Part shown: positions 1 through 8,811 of the stretch, in pieces
Position numbering within the stretch: position 1 is the first letter of the stretch
Layout: the number at the start of each line of letters is the position of its first letter
Source: Flavobacteriales bacterium UBA6165
GTDB lineage: Bacteria > Bacteroidota > Bacteroidia > Flavobacteriales_D > Crocinitomicaceae
Assembly: GCA_002422285.1 (NCBI GenBank)
Contig: DIUF01000060.1
Location: 1-26,782 of the forward strand
Direction of reading: 5' to 3'
Length of the DNA stretch: 26,782 nucleotides
Program-made: the position numbers and the translations under genes
Notes under the pieces: generated by a model
Told to the model about the DNA's origin: nothing
The model's database searches: none
Seen by the model: the letters and a program-made list of their open reading frames with translations, nothing else

Positions 1-2349
1 ACAGTTCATGGTAAAATAAAACCAATCGTTGCTCGTACAGCTAGGATCGCTCGATACATGAAGTCTAATTGTACCTGAATATGTTCCTGAGTTCCAAACG
101 AATGGAGCATAATCAACGAACAATACACTGTTGCTCTCGTCAGTTATTGTTACATACATGCTGCCGCCGCCACCGAGATTTTGGCTAATTTGATAATTCT
201 GATTGGCCTGAACATTGTTTACAACAGTATACTCATCACTTCCCCAAGGCTCAATATAAACCGGATCGTTCCAGAAAAGTGTAAAGTTACCCCAAGAGCT
301 TTGGTTGGAGAATATACAAGGTGAATTATTACTTGGCTGACATGTTATACACTGCGCTGATACAGTTCCTCCTGTGCAACTACAAGATGCATCATTAGCT
401 AAATGAACACGAATTGTACCTGAGTACGAACCAGAGTTCCAGCTTAATGGAAGGAATCCAAAATCAAAGACATTTCCAAATTCATCTGTAATTGTTGCGT
501 ATGAACTACCTGTAAATTGATAATCTTGATTAGCTTCAATACCGTTAAACTGAACGTACTGACAACCTCCAGCACTTAACGTTGAAATGTTGTTTCCTGT
601 AAGTGTAGTTTGTGAACTAAAAGAGCCATATACACATGGTGCTGGTGGAACACAGTCTAAACATTGTACATACAAATAACCCTGCGAGGAGCTGCATGAT
701 GGGTCGCTTGCACCATGAACAATAATAGTCCCAGAATATGATCCAGAATTCCATGTAAATGGGGCAAAATCAAAAAACAACACATTGAAGTTGTCATCTG
801 TAATTGTTATGTATAAACTATAACCATACAAATTCTCCCCAAATTGATAGTTCTGATTTGCTTGAATACCATTTACAGTTGCGTATTCATTACCCCATAA
901 CTCAAAGTAAGATTGGTTGTTTTCAAAAAGGGTAATATTCCACCAGCCATACGAATTTAAACATGGCCCTGGAGGAGGAGTAGGACATGTCAAACACTGC
1001 GCGGTAACACTACCGCCCGTGCAGGCACAAGTTTGATTACTTGATAAATGTACGCGAATCGAACCTGCATAAGACCCAGAATTCCAGCTCATTGGCAGGT
1101 AACCCCACATAATGATGTTATCATTATCATCAGTAATGGTAGCATAAGAACTTCCATTAAACTGATAATCGTTGTTCGCTTCAATGCCGTTAAAAGTTAC
1201 GTATTGGCACCCTCCAGCACTAAGTGATGATTGATAAGGACCAACTAAGGTCGTTTGATTGCCTTGAGAAGCAAAAATACATGGGTCAAGAGGTGGAATA
1301 GGACAGTCTAAACATTGTACATACAAATAACCCTGAGCGGAGCTACAAGATGGGTCACTTGCACCATGAACAATAATAGTCCCAGAATATGAGCCTGAGT
1401 TCCATGTAAAAGGGGCAAAATCAAAAAACAACACATTGAAGTTGTCATCTGTAATTGTTATGTATAAACTATAACCATACAAATTCTCCCCAAATTGATA
1501 GTTCTGATTTGCTTGAATACCATTTACAGTTGCGTATTCATTACCCCATAATTCAAAGTAACTTTGGTCATTGGCAAAAAGGTTTATATTCCACCAGCCA
1601 TACGAGTTCAAACATGGCCCAGGAGGTGGGGTAGGACATGTCAAACACTGCGCGGTAACACTACCACCCGTGCAGGCACAAGTTTGATTGCTTGATAAAT
1701 GTACGCGAATCGCACCAGCATAAGACCCAGAATTCCAGCTCATTGGCAGGTAACCCCACATAATGATGTTATCATTATCATCAGTAATGGTAGCATAAGA
1801 ACTTCCATTAAACTGATAATCGTTGTTCGCTTCAATGCCGTTAAAAGTTACGTATTGGCACCCTCCAGCACTAAGTGATGATTGATAAGGACCAACTAAG
1901 GTCGTTTGATTGCCTTGAGAAGCAAAAACACATGGGTCAAGAGGTGGAATAGGACAGTCTAAACATTGTACATACAAATAACCCTGCGAGGAGCTGCATG
2001 ATGGGTCACTTGCACCATGGACAATAATAGTCCCAGAATATGACCCGGAGTTCCATGTAAATGGAGCAAAATCATAATACAACACATTGAAGTTGTCATC
2101 TGTAATTGTTATGTATAAACTATAACCATACAAATTCTCCCCAAATTGATAGTTTTGATTTGCTTGAATACCATTTACAGTTGCGTATTCATTACCCCAT
2201 AATTCAAAGTAACTTTGGTCATTGGCAAAAAGGTTTATATTCCACCAACCATAAGAATTCAAACACTGCGCCAAAGCACTCGATGTTCGGGAGCTAAATG
2301 CCATCATAAATGATATGGCAAAGAGCGTAAAAAGTAATTTTGTTTTCAT
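1..2349 (-). CDS. Secreted Cys-rich tandem-repeat protein, partial (C-terminus beyond window)
   Basis: The frame stays open from an ATG at 2349 to the left edge (783 codons), so the C-terminus is missing. Residues 1-28 form a signal peptide ending ALAQ. The rest is an alternating array of two related modules of about 106-111 residues. A modules start at C29, C246, C463 and C678; B modules start at C140, C357 and C572. Both types share a GI-x-AN-xx-YQF segment, an ITDDN or ATITDDN strand, WNSGSY followed by G-x-I-x-VH, and a closing QCLxCP, suggesting beta-sandwich folds with conserved disulfides. I infer a cell-surface or extracellular structural or adhesin-like protein. A T9SS sorting domain may follow outside the window. 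No enzymatic motif is visible. The exact family is not recognised; the open frame and signal peptide make the gene itself certain. Confidence 0.85.
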   Translation of the reverse strand, partial: MKTKLLFTLFAISFMMAFSSRTSSALAQCLNSYGWWNINLFANDQSYFELWGNEYATVNGIQANQNYQFGENLYGYSLYITITDDNFNVLYYDFAPFTWNSGSYSGTIIVHGASDPSCSSSQGYLYVQCLDCPIPPLDPCVFASQGNQTTLVGPYQSSLSAGGCQYVTFNGIEANNDYQFNGSSYATITDDNDNIIMWGYLPMSWNSGSYAGAIRVHLSSNQTCACTGGSVTAQCLTCPTPPPGPCLNSYGWWNINLFANDQSYFELWGNEYATVNGIQANQNYQFGENLYGYSLYITITDDNFNVLFFDFAPFTWNSGSYSGTIIVHGASDPSCSSAQGYLYVQCLDCPIPPLDPCIFASQGNQTTLVGPYQSSLSAGGCQYVTFNGIEANNDYQFNGSSYATITDDNDNIIMWGYLPMSWNSGSYAGSIRVHLSSNQTCACTGGSVTAQCLTCPTPPPGPCLNSYGWWNITLFENNQSYFELWGNEYATVNGIQANQNYQFGENLYGYSLYITITDDNFNVLFFDFAPFTWNSGSYSGTIIVHGASDPSCSSSQGYLYVQCLDCVPPAPCVYGSFSSQTTLTGNNISTLSAGGCQYVQFNGIEANQDYQFTGSSYATITDEFGNVFDFGFLPLSWNSGSYSGTIRVHLANDASCSCTGGTVSAQCITCQPSNNSPCIFSNQSSWGNFTLFWNDPVYIEPWGSDEYTVVNNVQANQNYQISQNLGGGGSMYVTITDESNSVLFVDYAPFVWNSGTYSGTIRLHVSSDPSCTSNDWFYFTMNC
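636..2265 (-). repeat. 651-bp in-frame tandem repeat inside the secreted repeat gene
   Basis: The same sequence recurs with an exact spacing of 651 bp (217 codons): the CTAAACATTGTACATACAAA block occurs near 657, 1308 and 1959. Each unit is one A plus one B module. The A1-B1-A2-B2-A3 stretch is nearly identical at the DNA level, including third positions. Module B3 (318-635) and A4 (1-317) are clearly more diverged. This points to recent amplification or homogenisation near the 5' end of the gene. Confidence 0.9.
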
Positions 2350-2441
2350 AAATTATATTTTACAATATGCGACAATATTAATAATTTCAATGACATAAAT
2401 AAACATTTCTTATATTATTTCCCATAAAAATAACATTAGGG

Positions 2442-3323
2442 TTAATTTATAATCAAGTTGTGTTGATTTTCGAGAATGTAACAAGCCAAAAGTGTGTGTT
2501 CTGAAAAACAGTCATTAACTAATTGATATGAGATATTTAAAACGAATAATATTATAGAAGCAGAAACAACAATACTATTGTTTAAGTTTAAACCATTAAC
2601 GGTTAGTGCCTGAGAACTTGAAGGACCTTCATTAAGAGCGTAGAAAAATGGAGTAAATGTAGCATTTGCGTTTGCGGCAGGGCTAACAGTTGGTGTAAAT
2701 GTTCCAACAATTCCGGTTCCTGTAGCATAATCAGACCCACCTTTGTAGCGCACGTTGCCAGTACCAGTTGGAGCACCAGTTCTCCAGCAAAACCAGCGAA
2801 ACTCAACGCCTTGTCCTGATGGAATAGAAATGGGTGACGCAAATGTCAAAACATTTCTTCCGTTAGTTTCAGCAATTGTGAAATCTCCACCAACTTGTTG
2901 AAAAGGAGCTCCATTTACACTATAATATATCGCACCATTATTGGCCCCTTGAGCTGTGCTTTCATGGCGAATTGAAATTTCACTCAAAGTAAATTCAACA
3001 CTCGCATCAGCGGTAAAAGTCCAAGCTACATAACGGTTTTCACTAATAGCATCATCTTTTGATGTTGATGTGTAATTTGATGACCTATAATGAGTGCTTG
3101 CTGCCGTACATGCAACCACACTTCGAGCCAAACCTGAAAAGGTTATTCCCAAAGGCAAATCTTGAAAAACGCCCGCATTGAAACCAACGTTTGAACTAGG
3201 ACAAACTGTCGTGCCAATTTCAGGACTGTAGGCGGTGAAAGGCGTCTGTGCCAATGTGCGGCCTGTCAAAACACTCAAAATCAATGTGATGAGAAACAGA
3301 TAAATAAACTTGATTGTGTTCAT
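2442..3323 (-). CDS. Secreted protein of unknown function, apparently truncated
   Basis: 293 residues from the ATG at 3323, chosen because it directly begins a signal peptide (residues 1-26, ending GRTLAQ) and lies 14 nt downstream of a TACTTTTG -7 element. An in-frame upstream start would lie inside that promoter. Residues 27-230 form a Thr/Ser/Gly-rich extracellular domain. Residues 233-256 (GPSSSQALTVNGLNL and following) resemble the opening of a Bacteroidetes secreted domain that normally continues for about 80 residues. Here it changes abruptly into an AT-rich 37-residue hydrophobic/Cys-containing tail and stops, with no T9SS sorting domain. It lies between two other minus-strand secreted-protein genes. 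The gene is probably a 3'-truncated remnant; whether the product is still exported and functional is unknown. Confidence 0.65.
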   Translation of the reverse strand: MNTIKFIYLFLITLILSVLTGRTLAQTPFTAYSPEIGTTVCPSSNVGFNAGVFQDLPLGITFSGLARSVVACTAASTHYRSSNYTSTSKDDAISENRYVAWTFTADASVEFTLSEISIRHESTAQGANNGAIYYSVNGAPFQQVGGDFTIAETNGRNVLTFASPISIPSGQGVEFRWFCWRTGAPTGTGNVRYKGGSDYATGTGIVGTFTPTVSPAANANATFTPFFYALNEGPSSSQALTVNGLNLNNSIVVSASIILFVLNISYQLVNDCFSEHTLLACYILENQHNLIIN

Positions 3324-3336
3324 ATTACTTTTTTTA

Positions 3337-3344
3337 CAAAAGTA
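3337..3344 (-). promoter_or_regulatory. Bacteroidetes -7 promoter element
   Basis: Minus-strand TACTTTTG matches TAnnTTTG and lies 13 nt upstream of the ATG at 3323. No convincing -33 TTTG is seen at the usual spacing. Confidence 0.5.
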
Positions 3345-3402
3345 GAGCGCCAATAAATCAAAACCTTTAACCCCGTATAAACAAATTGTTAAGTGGTGAA
3401 AT

Positions 3403-3434
3403 TAAAAAAGCCATCTGAAAAAATCAGATGGCTT
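3403..3434 (-). terminator. Intrinsic terminator of the S8 protease gene
   Basis: A perfect 11-bp stem (AAGCCATCTGA and TCAGATGGCTT) with a 5-nt loop is followed in the minus direction by a U-run. It lies 22 bp after the protease stop codon. Confidence 0.9.
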
Positions 3435-3456
3435 AACAAAAAAATTAAAGAACTAT

Positions 3457-6273
3457 TTACTGTTTCGCAATAACAAGTTTTTGAGCCTGAACAATGGCGC
3501 CACTTGATGAAACAACATGTACCATGTAAACCCCATCTGCTAATCCAGTCAAATCTATCGACATGGATGCACTGTTCATTTTATGGTCTGCAATAACCTG
3601 TCCAGATAGAGAAACAACTTGTATACTTAATGCTTCATTAGCGTTGCTCACAATGTTCAAATTACCCGCACTCGGATTTGGATACATGGTAATAGAAACA
3701 CCCTCAACCTCTTCAACAGAAACATTCGAGGCTCGAACCGTTACACAGTAATCTTCAGTCTCCCCAGATTGGAAAGAGCCACAATTACTAGGCAAAGCAT
3801 TAGCGCCATAGCCTTGGTAAGCCATTTGAACTCGCACTCTCGACAAACCAGCTTGGGCATTCATTGGCACTGTAAAAGAACCATTTACCGCGCCAAAACT
3901 AGCAGACCCTTGATCATAAATCAACTCGCCAGACTCAAACAAACCATTTTGATTCAAATCCATCCAAATTCGCGTATATTCGGGAAGCGGTTGACCAGCA
4001 AAACCGGGATTCATAACGAAATTATAAGACGAACCAGTCCAAAGTTCCAATTCGGTTTCAATCGGTCCTGCATAACCATTATCGTTGCCTGTTGTAAAAG
4101 TTTCACCCGCCAATTGGAAGGACTGAATCCATTCATTTTGACGACCTAAGAAACCAACTACTGTCTCACCATTCTGAAGCGCTGTTAACAATGCTGAGCC
4201 CTGCGCTTGACTAATCATAACCACCGGAATAGTGACGCTGCCCGCATCTGTACCTGCACCTAATGTTGCAGGAGATTGAGCTTGGTCGTTGATAATAATC
4301 AATGCCGTTGCGCCAGCATTCTGTGCGTTGAGCGCCTTAGTTGAGAAATTACACGTACCTCTCAATGAAACAGCAATATTTCCAGACAAGGCTGCTGCAT
4401 TGGTGATTGCGGTGCAACCCAATTCAGGGTTGGTCAAAACCATATTCCCGTAAGCATATCCAGTATCCAAAGAGCCCCCCCAACCTGCTGTTACCGTGTA
4501 ATTAGTAATAGTCGTTGACAAATTGCTAGGAGAATGAATGGCAAAACGAGAAGTAGGATTTTCTGTAATTGAAATCTCGCAATATTCTAAATCTATGCAT
4601 GCTCCACACCCCTTCGTTCTGAATGTCATAATTTGAGAGTTTTCACTGTTTTCCTCAGGACAAATTGCATTGATATAATACTCATAAGTCGTACACTCTA
4701 ATAATCCATTTAAGTTAATTGGACTTGAAGTAACAGACATTTCTGACCAAATGGAAGCGCCTTGTACTTTATATAAAAAAGTATAGGTTGTAGCATCATC
4801 AACCAAATTAAAGCTGATACTAGCGCTGGTCTCAGCTAAGTTGTTGGCGGGATTAATCGCTGGAGTAAAACAACTATTACAAGTTTCAGCCATAAGAATA
4901 TCCATAGAATTCTTGGCATTAATTCTGCCGCCAGTAATAAAGAAATTCGCCAATTGTGGTTTTTGATCTACACCAGTCATCATTGCATTTAACACTAAAT
5001 CTGCACCCTGCTGTGGATTGTTCATAACAATAGTCATGAAACTTTCACAAGGAATAGAATACAGTAGCGCGATGACACCTGCTGTTAATGGGCTTGCAAA
5101 AGATGTTCCTGTAGTTGTTGTGTATGCATTACCATTGGCAGTAGTGCGAACATTAATTCCCGGAGCCACAAAATTGATGGTGTTCAAGCCATATCCTCCA
5201 GCAAAATTGTCGTTTCTGTCAGACCTTCCAACACCTACCATATATGGACTTGGGCAAGCTGTAGGCATATCACCAGCGTTATCAACATTCAGGTTGCTAT
5301 TCGTGGTTGCGCCACAATTCAAAATGCCATAAACGCCTAATGTGTCATAAAACCCACACCATATTGGATAGTTGTTTGGATTTGCGCCATCTATTCCCCA
5401 AGAAGCGTTTGTTGCAACAACAAAAGCTCCACTAGCTCCATTTGTTTCGTTGTATCGTTTTCTTAGGCTCAATGGATAATTATAAGCAGCAACTATTGAT
5501 GCCTCATTGTTGGTGCTGTATCCACGAACATTCATCATTTTCACGTTCCAATTAGCACCAACAACACCAACAGCGTTGTTTCCTTTAGCACCAATCATAC
5601 CCGCAACATTTGTTCCATGACCAGTAGAACCCCCAGCAACAGCGCCTGTATTTGTTTGTGTGTTCCAGCCATTAATATCATCGATATAACCATTTCCGTC
5701 GTCATCAATACCGTTACCAGGTATTTCATAAAGGTTTGTCCAATGATTGTCAATCAAATCAACATGTGAAAAATCTACCCCTTCAAGAATACAAACAACA
5801 ATGTCGTGACCAAGTGCATTTGTGCCACCTGTAGTGATTTCCCATGCTTCATCGGTGTCAATGTCAGCGTCGGCAGTCCCCCCTCCTGAACCATCATTCA
5901 AATGATGCCATTGTTGATCAAATTGTGGGTCATTTGGCACTTGTCTAATCTCAACATAATGGTTGTTTTGGGCAATTGTAATGCCTGGTAATATTTGAAC
6001 CATTCTAAGCGCATCCATCTGACCAATAGTTTGATAATCAAAGCTTATCAACCAAGCGCGCATGAATGGAGACAATTCTTGTACAACAGTGAAGCCAAAT
6101 TGATCGGGCAATGTTTCAATAACTTTATACAAATCAACATTGCGGTCGATTTGCACGATTAATTCTCCGGGCACAAAAGGTTCTTCTTCTGGTCCGCGCA
6201 TTTGTCCGAAAAGCGCTGTGGAGAAAATCCCTGCAAATAGCAGAGAAAAACAGAGTTTGTAAAAAGTTTGCAT
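3457..6273 (-). CDS. Subtilisin-like (S8) family secreted protein with PA, GEVED and T9SS sorting domains
   Basis: 938 residues. Order: signal peptide (1-23), N-terminal propeptide-like region, S8 domain (about 115-460), fibronectin III-like segment (about 490-590), PA-like domain (about 640-745), GEVED-type domain ending GETEDY, and a C-terminal T9SS sorting domain starting at MYPNPSAGNL. The catalytic His (GHGTNVAG, H219), oxyanion Asn (N289 in TNASWG) and catalytic Ser (GTSFASP, S391) are present. The strand that normally reads IDxGVDxxHxDL instead reads CILEGVDFSHVDL (161-173), putting Leu163 at the catalytic Asp position with Glu164 beside it. Activity is therefore uncertain: Glu164 might substitute, or the protein may be a non-catalytic surface protein. 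The family and export route are clear; the substrate is unknown. Confidence 0.95.
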   Translation of the reverse strand: MQTFYKLCFSLLFAGIFSTALFGQMRGPEEEPFVPGELIVQIDRNVDLYKVIETLPDQFGFTVVQELSPFMRAWLISFDYQTIGQMDALRMVQILPGITIAQNNHYVEIRQVPNDPQFDQQWHHLNDGSGGGTADADIDTDEAWEITTGGTNALGHDIVVCILEGVDFSHVDLIDNHWTNLYEIPGNGIDDDGNGYIDDINGWNTQTNTGAVAGGSTGHGTNVAGMIGAKGNNAVGVVGANWNVKMMNVRGYSTNNEASIVAAYNYPLSLRKRYNETNGASGAFVVATNASWGIDGANPNNYPIWCGFYDTLGVYGILNCGATTNSNLNVDNAGDMPTACPSPYMVGVGRSDRNDNFAGGYGLNTINFVAPGINVRTTANGNAYTTTTGTSFASPLTAGVIALLYSIPCESFMTIVMNNPQQGADLVLNAMMTGVDQKPQLANFFITGGRINAKNSMDILMAETCNSCFTPAINPANNLAETSASISFNLVDDATTYTFLYKVQGASIWSEMSVTSSPINLNGLLECTTYEYYINAICPEENSENSQIMTFRTKGCGACIDLEYCEISITENPTSRFAIHSPSNLSTTITNYTVTAGWGGSLDTGYAYGNMVLTNPELGCTAITNAAALSGNIAVSLRGTCNFSTKALNAQNAGATALIIINDQAQSPATLGAGTDAGSVTIPVVMISQAQGSALLTALQNGETVVGFLGRQNEWIQSFQLAGETFTTGNDNGYAGPIETELELWTGSSYNFVMNPGFAGQPLPEYTRIWMDLNQNGLFESGELIYDQGSASFGAVNGSFTVPMNAQAGLSRVRVQMAYQGYGANALPSNCGSFQSGETEDYCVTVRASNVSVEEVEGVSITMYPNPSAGNLNIVSNANEALSIQVVSLSGQVIADHKMNSASMSIDLTGLADGVYMVHVVSSSGAIVQAQKLVIAKQ

Positions 6274-6293
6274 AGTTTTATTTTTGGTTTGGG

Positions 6294-6325
6294 CGAATTT
6301 AGTGCATTTTCATTGAATGAACAAA
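6294..6325 (-). promoter_or_regulatory. Promoter of the S8 protease gene
   Basis: Minus-strand TTTG (6322-6325), a 20-nt spacer and TAAATTCG (6294-6301), one mismatch from TAnnTTTG. The ATG at 6273 is 20 nt downstream. It is divergent from the yaaA promoter. Confidence 0.6.
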
Positions 6326-6365
6326 TTCTATTCATAAACGGTTCATGGAAATGACAATTGGTTGC

Positions 6366-6373
6366 TATTTTTG
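6366..6373 (+). promoter_or_regulatory. -7 element of yaaA
   Basis: TATTTTTG is an exact TAnnTTTG match 16 nt upstream of the ATG at 6390, giving a very short leader. No clear -33 element at standard spacing. Confidence 0.6.
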
Positions 6374-6389
6374 ACAAAAAAATAAATTC

Positions 6390-7154
6390 ATGAAAATTTT
6401 ACTTTCTCCAGCCAAATCGATTGATACCAATATCAACAATCCAAATTTTCAATTTTCTTTCCCTGTTTTCCATCAAGAGGCTGAGCTTTTGGCGCAAAAA
6501 CTTGGCAAGCTCCCTGCGAAAAAAATCATGGCGCTTATGGATGTCAGCGAAGCCATAGCCAATTTGAATGTTGAGCGTTATCAAAATTTTGTGTTGAGTT
6601 CAGAGCCAACGGAACAAAACAAACCCGCTGCATTCATTTTTACAGGCGAAGTCTACAGAGGTTTGGATATCAAAACTCTTCAAGAAAAACATTGGGATTC
6701 AGCACAAAAAAACATTCGCATTCTCTCCGGTTTATACGGCATTTTAAAACCCTTCGATTTGATTTATCCTTATCGTTTGGAAATGGGTACTTCATGGCAA
6801 ATTACACCAAAGACCAAAAATATTTATGCATTCTGGGGAGAAAAAGTAGCCAAACAATTGGTTTCAGAAATGGACAAAAACGAAGTTATCATCAATTTGG
6901 CATCCAATGAATATTTTAAAGTGCTGCCCAAAAACAGCATCAAACAACGCATCATTACGCCCGTTTTCAAAGAATTTAAAGGCGATAAATACAGTACGGT
7001 GATGATGTATGCCAAACATGCTCGAGGTGCAATGGCGCGCTATATCATTGAAAATCAAATTGAAAACGCAGAAGACTTGAAACTATACGATGTGGACGGT
7101 TATCGCTTTCAAGAGAATCTAAGTTCTGAAAACGAATGGGTTTTTACGAGGTGA
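6390..7154 (+). CDS. yaaA: Peroxide stress protein YaaA (UPF0246/DUF328)
   Basis: 254 residues, normal for the family, starting with the signature MKILLSPAKSID and carrying the conserved GLYGILKPFDLIYPYRLEMG core (about 113-132). In E. coli the family limits free intracellular iron and protects DNA and proteins during peroxide stress; the protein is cytosolic and binds DNA. There is no signal peptide. It is a single gene with its own promoter, divergent from the S8 protease gene and convergent with the propeller lipoprotein gene. Nothing abnormal is seen in length or motifs. Confidence 0.93.
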   Translation: MKILLSPAKSIDTNINNPNFQFSFPVFHQEAELLAQKLGKLPAKKIMALMDVSEAIANLNVERYQNFVLSSEPTEQNKPAAFIFTGEVYRGLDIKTLQEKHWDSAQKNIRILSGLYGILKPFDLIYPYRLEMGTSWQITPKTKNIYAFWGEKVAKQLVSEMDKNEVIINLASNEYFKVLPKNSIKQRIITPVFKEFKGDKYSTVMMYAKHARGAMARYIIENQIENAEDLKLYDVDGYRFQENLSSENEWVFTR

Positions 7155-7164
7155 TGAAGCGATA

Positions 7165-7246
7165 GAACGCAGATGACGCAGATTTAGCAGATTAACACAG
7201 ATAAAGAAATCAGCGTAACCAAGAGGAAGGAGCGCAGTTAATCTGG
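7165..7246 (+). repeat. Degenerate short-period (ACGCAGAT-type) repeat with inverted arms
   Basis: Between the convergent ends of yaaA and the propeller gene lies a run of about 9-10-nt units (ACGCAGATG, ACGCAGATTT, AGCAGATTA, ACACAGATAA). A perfect 9-bp inverted pair follows: CAGATTAAC (7188-7196) and GTTAATCTG (7237-7245). From memory, similar CGCAGAT/CACAGAT strings are dispersed noncoding repeats in several bacterial genomes; copy number here cannot be judged. Confidence 0.5.
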
Positions 7247-7262
7247 ATTCAAAAAACACGTT

Positions 7263-8624
7263 CTATTCGTAAACTATCTCATAAACATTGACCGCATTGC
7301 CGCTTGGAACAACGCTTTCTTTGCCTTGAGAAGTAACAACAGCGTATTTTCCGTCTGGTGAAATCGCAAGTCCCACAGGGAATTTGCTGACTGGCAAAGT
7401 GTAAATTACTTCCATTTTTTCGGCATCGATTACGGCTATTTTCGATTCGTTGTTCACACAGACCAAAATGTAGCGCCCATCTGGGGTCATTTCAATGGTT
7501 CTTGCGCCGTTACCAACCGAGGCTGATTTCCAAGCAGAAAAATTGAACAGTTTAGTTTTATTTTCCTCTGCTTTGATGCTGTCCAAAAACTCCAAGGGCA
7601 TGCGTTGCACGAAACCAAATTTATTCGAACTCACGTACAAAAAGTCTTGCTCAACAATGATGTGACGCAGATTCAACTTACTGCCTGTTATGGTTCCCAA
7701 GTATTTCATGTCTTCTGCGCGGATAACTGCAATTCCATTCCCGCCCATTTTGGCAATCAACAAAAACCTGCCGTCTGGTGTGAACAAAGTGCCACGCAAA
7801 CAATTCCCACAATTGTTGTCGCGATCTACATTTGCTGCAAAGTTCGTCGCCAATTTACCATCAATATAAACATGCTCTGTATAGTGAAAATCCATCACCT
7901 CATCAGAATCAATATTGATAATCGCCACCGTGTTGTCTCCCCAATGGGTTACCGCAATTCGTTTATTGTCGGGCGAACAAGCAATCATTTTTGGCAGCGG
8001 ACCACATGGCATTACCCGAACGATTTCATCTGTTTCCGTGTCAATAATAGCCACAGCAGATGGACTCGATGCCGATGGGTCAAAATCACGGCGGTAGTAG
8101 GTGACCCACAAATATTTTCCGTCATGAGACAAACAACTCTCCACAGGTTTACCCATAAAATGATTGTAATTTGATCGTGTTTGTTTGTAGGGATACTCAA
8201 AAATCGTGTTTTCATTATCCTTGAACAAAGCCTCATGTGATACATCAAAAACATGTTTGATTTCTTTCAATTTCTCTACGGTCTCGGTAGCATAAACAAC
8301 CGTGGTATAACCCTCCAAAGACTGCACATAAAACTTGCTGCCATCTTTAGAAAATATAGCTGATTTCGGAGAATTGATAGCGTCATCATAAACCAAAATA
8401 TCCGAAGTTTGAGAAATGTCAAAAGCCTGAATGGTGCGAATCAAGCGCAGAGATTTAAATTGCTTGGGCACTGTGTCCTGCGACAAAGAATCTGGAATGA
8501 CACTCAATTGTTCATGGTGATATTGACCGGACTCCATATAAGGCGTCTGTGCTCGATAACTACACGCCGTAATCGCAAACAAAAACGAGAGATTTAAAAC
8601 TAACGAGAACAAAGCAGTTTTCAT
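7263..8624 (-). CDS. YncE/YVTN-type beta-propeller lipoprotein
   Basis: 453 residues with a lipoprotein signal peptide (lipobox ITAC, C21), so predicted to be membrane anchored and exposed outside the cytoplasm. The rest consists of beta-propeller blades with recurring signatures: SHDGKYLWVTYY, SPDNKRIAVTHWGDNTVAII, TPDGRFLLIAKMGGNGIAVI, TPDGRYILVCVNNESKIAVI and SPDGKYAVVTSQG. This is typical of YVTN/lactonase-like seven-bladed propellers. A short DNNCGNCLRG insertion near residue 270 carries two cysteines in CxxC spacing, but no heme-type CxxCH. No catalytic residues can be assigned, so a lactonase or ligand-binding role remains open. It is a single gene with no clear promoter match. Confidence 0.85.
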   Translation of the reverse strand: MKTALFSLVLNLSFLFAITACSYRAQTPYMESGQYHHEQLSVIPDSLSQDTVPKQFKSLRLIRTIQAFDISQTSDILVYDDAINSPKSAIFSKDGSKFYVQSLEGYTTVVYATETVEKLKEIKHVFDVSHEALFKDNENTIFEYPYKQTRSNYNHFMGKPVESCLSHDGKYLWVTYYRRDFDPSASSPSAVAIIDTETDEIVRVMPCGPLPKMIACSPDNKRIAVTHWGDNTVAIINIDSDEVMDFHYTEHVYIDGKLATNFAANVDRDNNCGNCLRGTLFTPDGRFLLIAKMGGNGIAVIRAEDMKYLGTITGSKLNLRHIIVEQDFLYVSSNKFGFVQRMPLEFLDSIKAEENKTKLFNFSAWKSASVGNGARTIEMTPDGRYILVCVNNESKIAVIDAEKMEVIYTLPVSKFPVGLAISPDGKYAVVTSQGKESVVPSGNAVNVYEIVYE

Positions 8625-8783
8625 GTTGCAATATTATGCAATTTTGGTTCAACACACATGAAATAAGGAATCTCAGTTTAATCCACAGACGCTCTCTTAT
8701 TCCTATGAACTAAAACCACAACTACTAAAACCAGCCTGATTTGAACGATTTGGCGAATTCAGAAAACAGACCAATCTTTTTTG

Positions 8784-8791
8784 TAATTTTG
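8784..8791 (+). promoter_or_regulatory. -7 element of the RidA/TPR gene pair
   Basis: TAATTTTG is an exact TAnnTTTG match 20 nt upstream of the ATG at 8812. The -33 element is unclear. Confidence 0.55.
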
Positions 8792-8811
8792 CACGGTCAA
8801 AAAACAAGCCT

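Noticed and set aside
3769..4149. Plus-strand 126-codon frame opposite the S8 protease gene
   Set aside because: Antisense to the PA and GEVED domains of a real gene and without protein features.
7605..8174. Plus-strand 189-codon frame opposite the beta-propeller gene
   Set aside because: It is the complement of clear propeller blades; its His/Cys/Ile-rich composition is typical of an antisense shadow.
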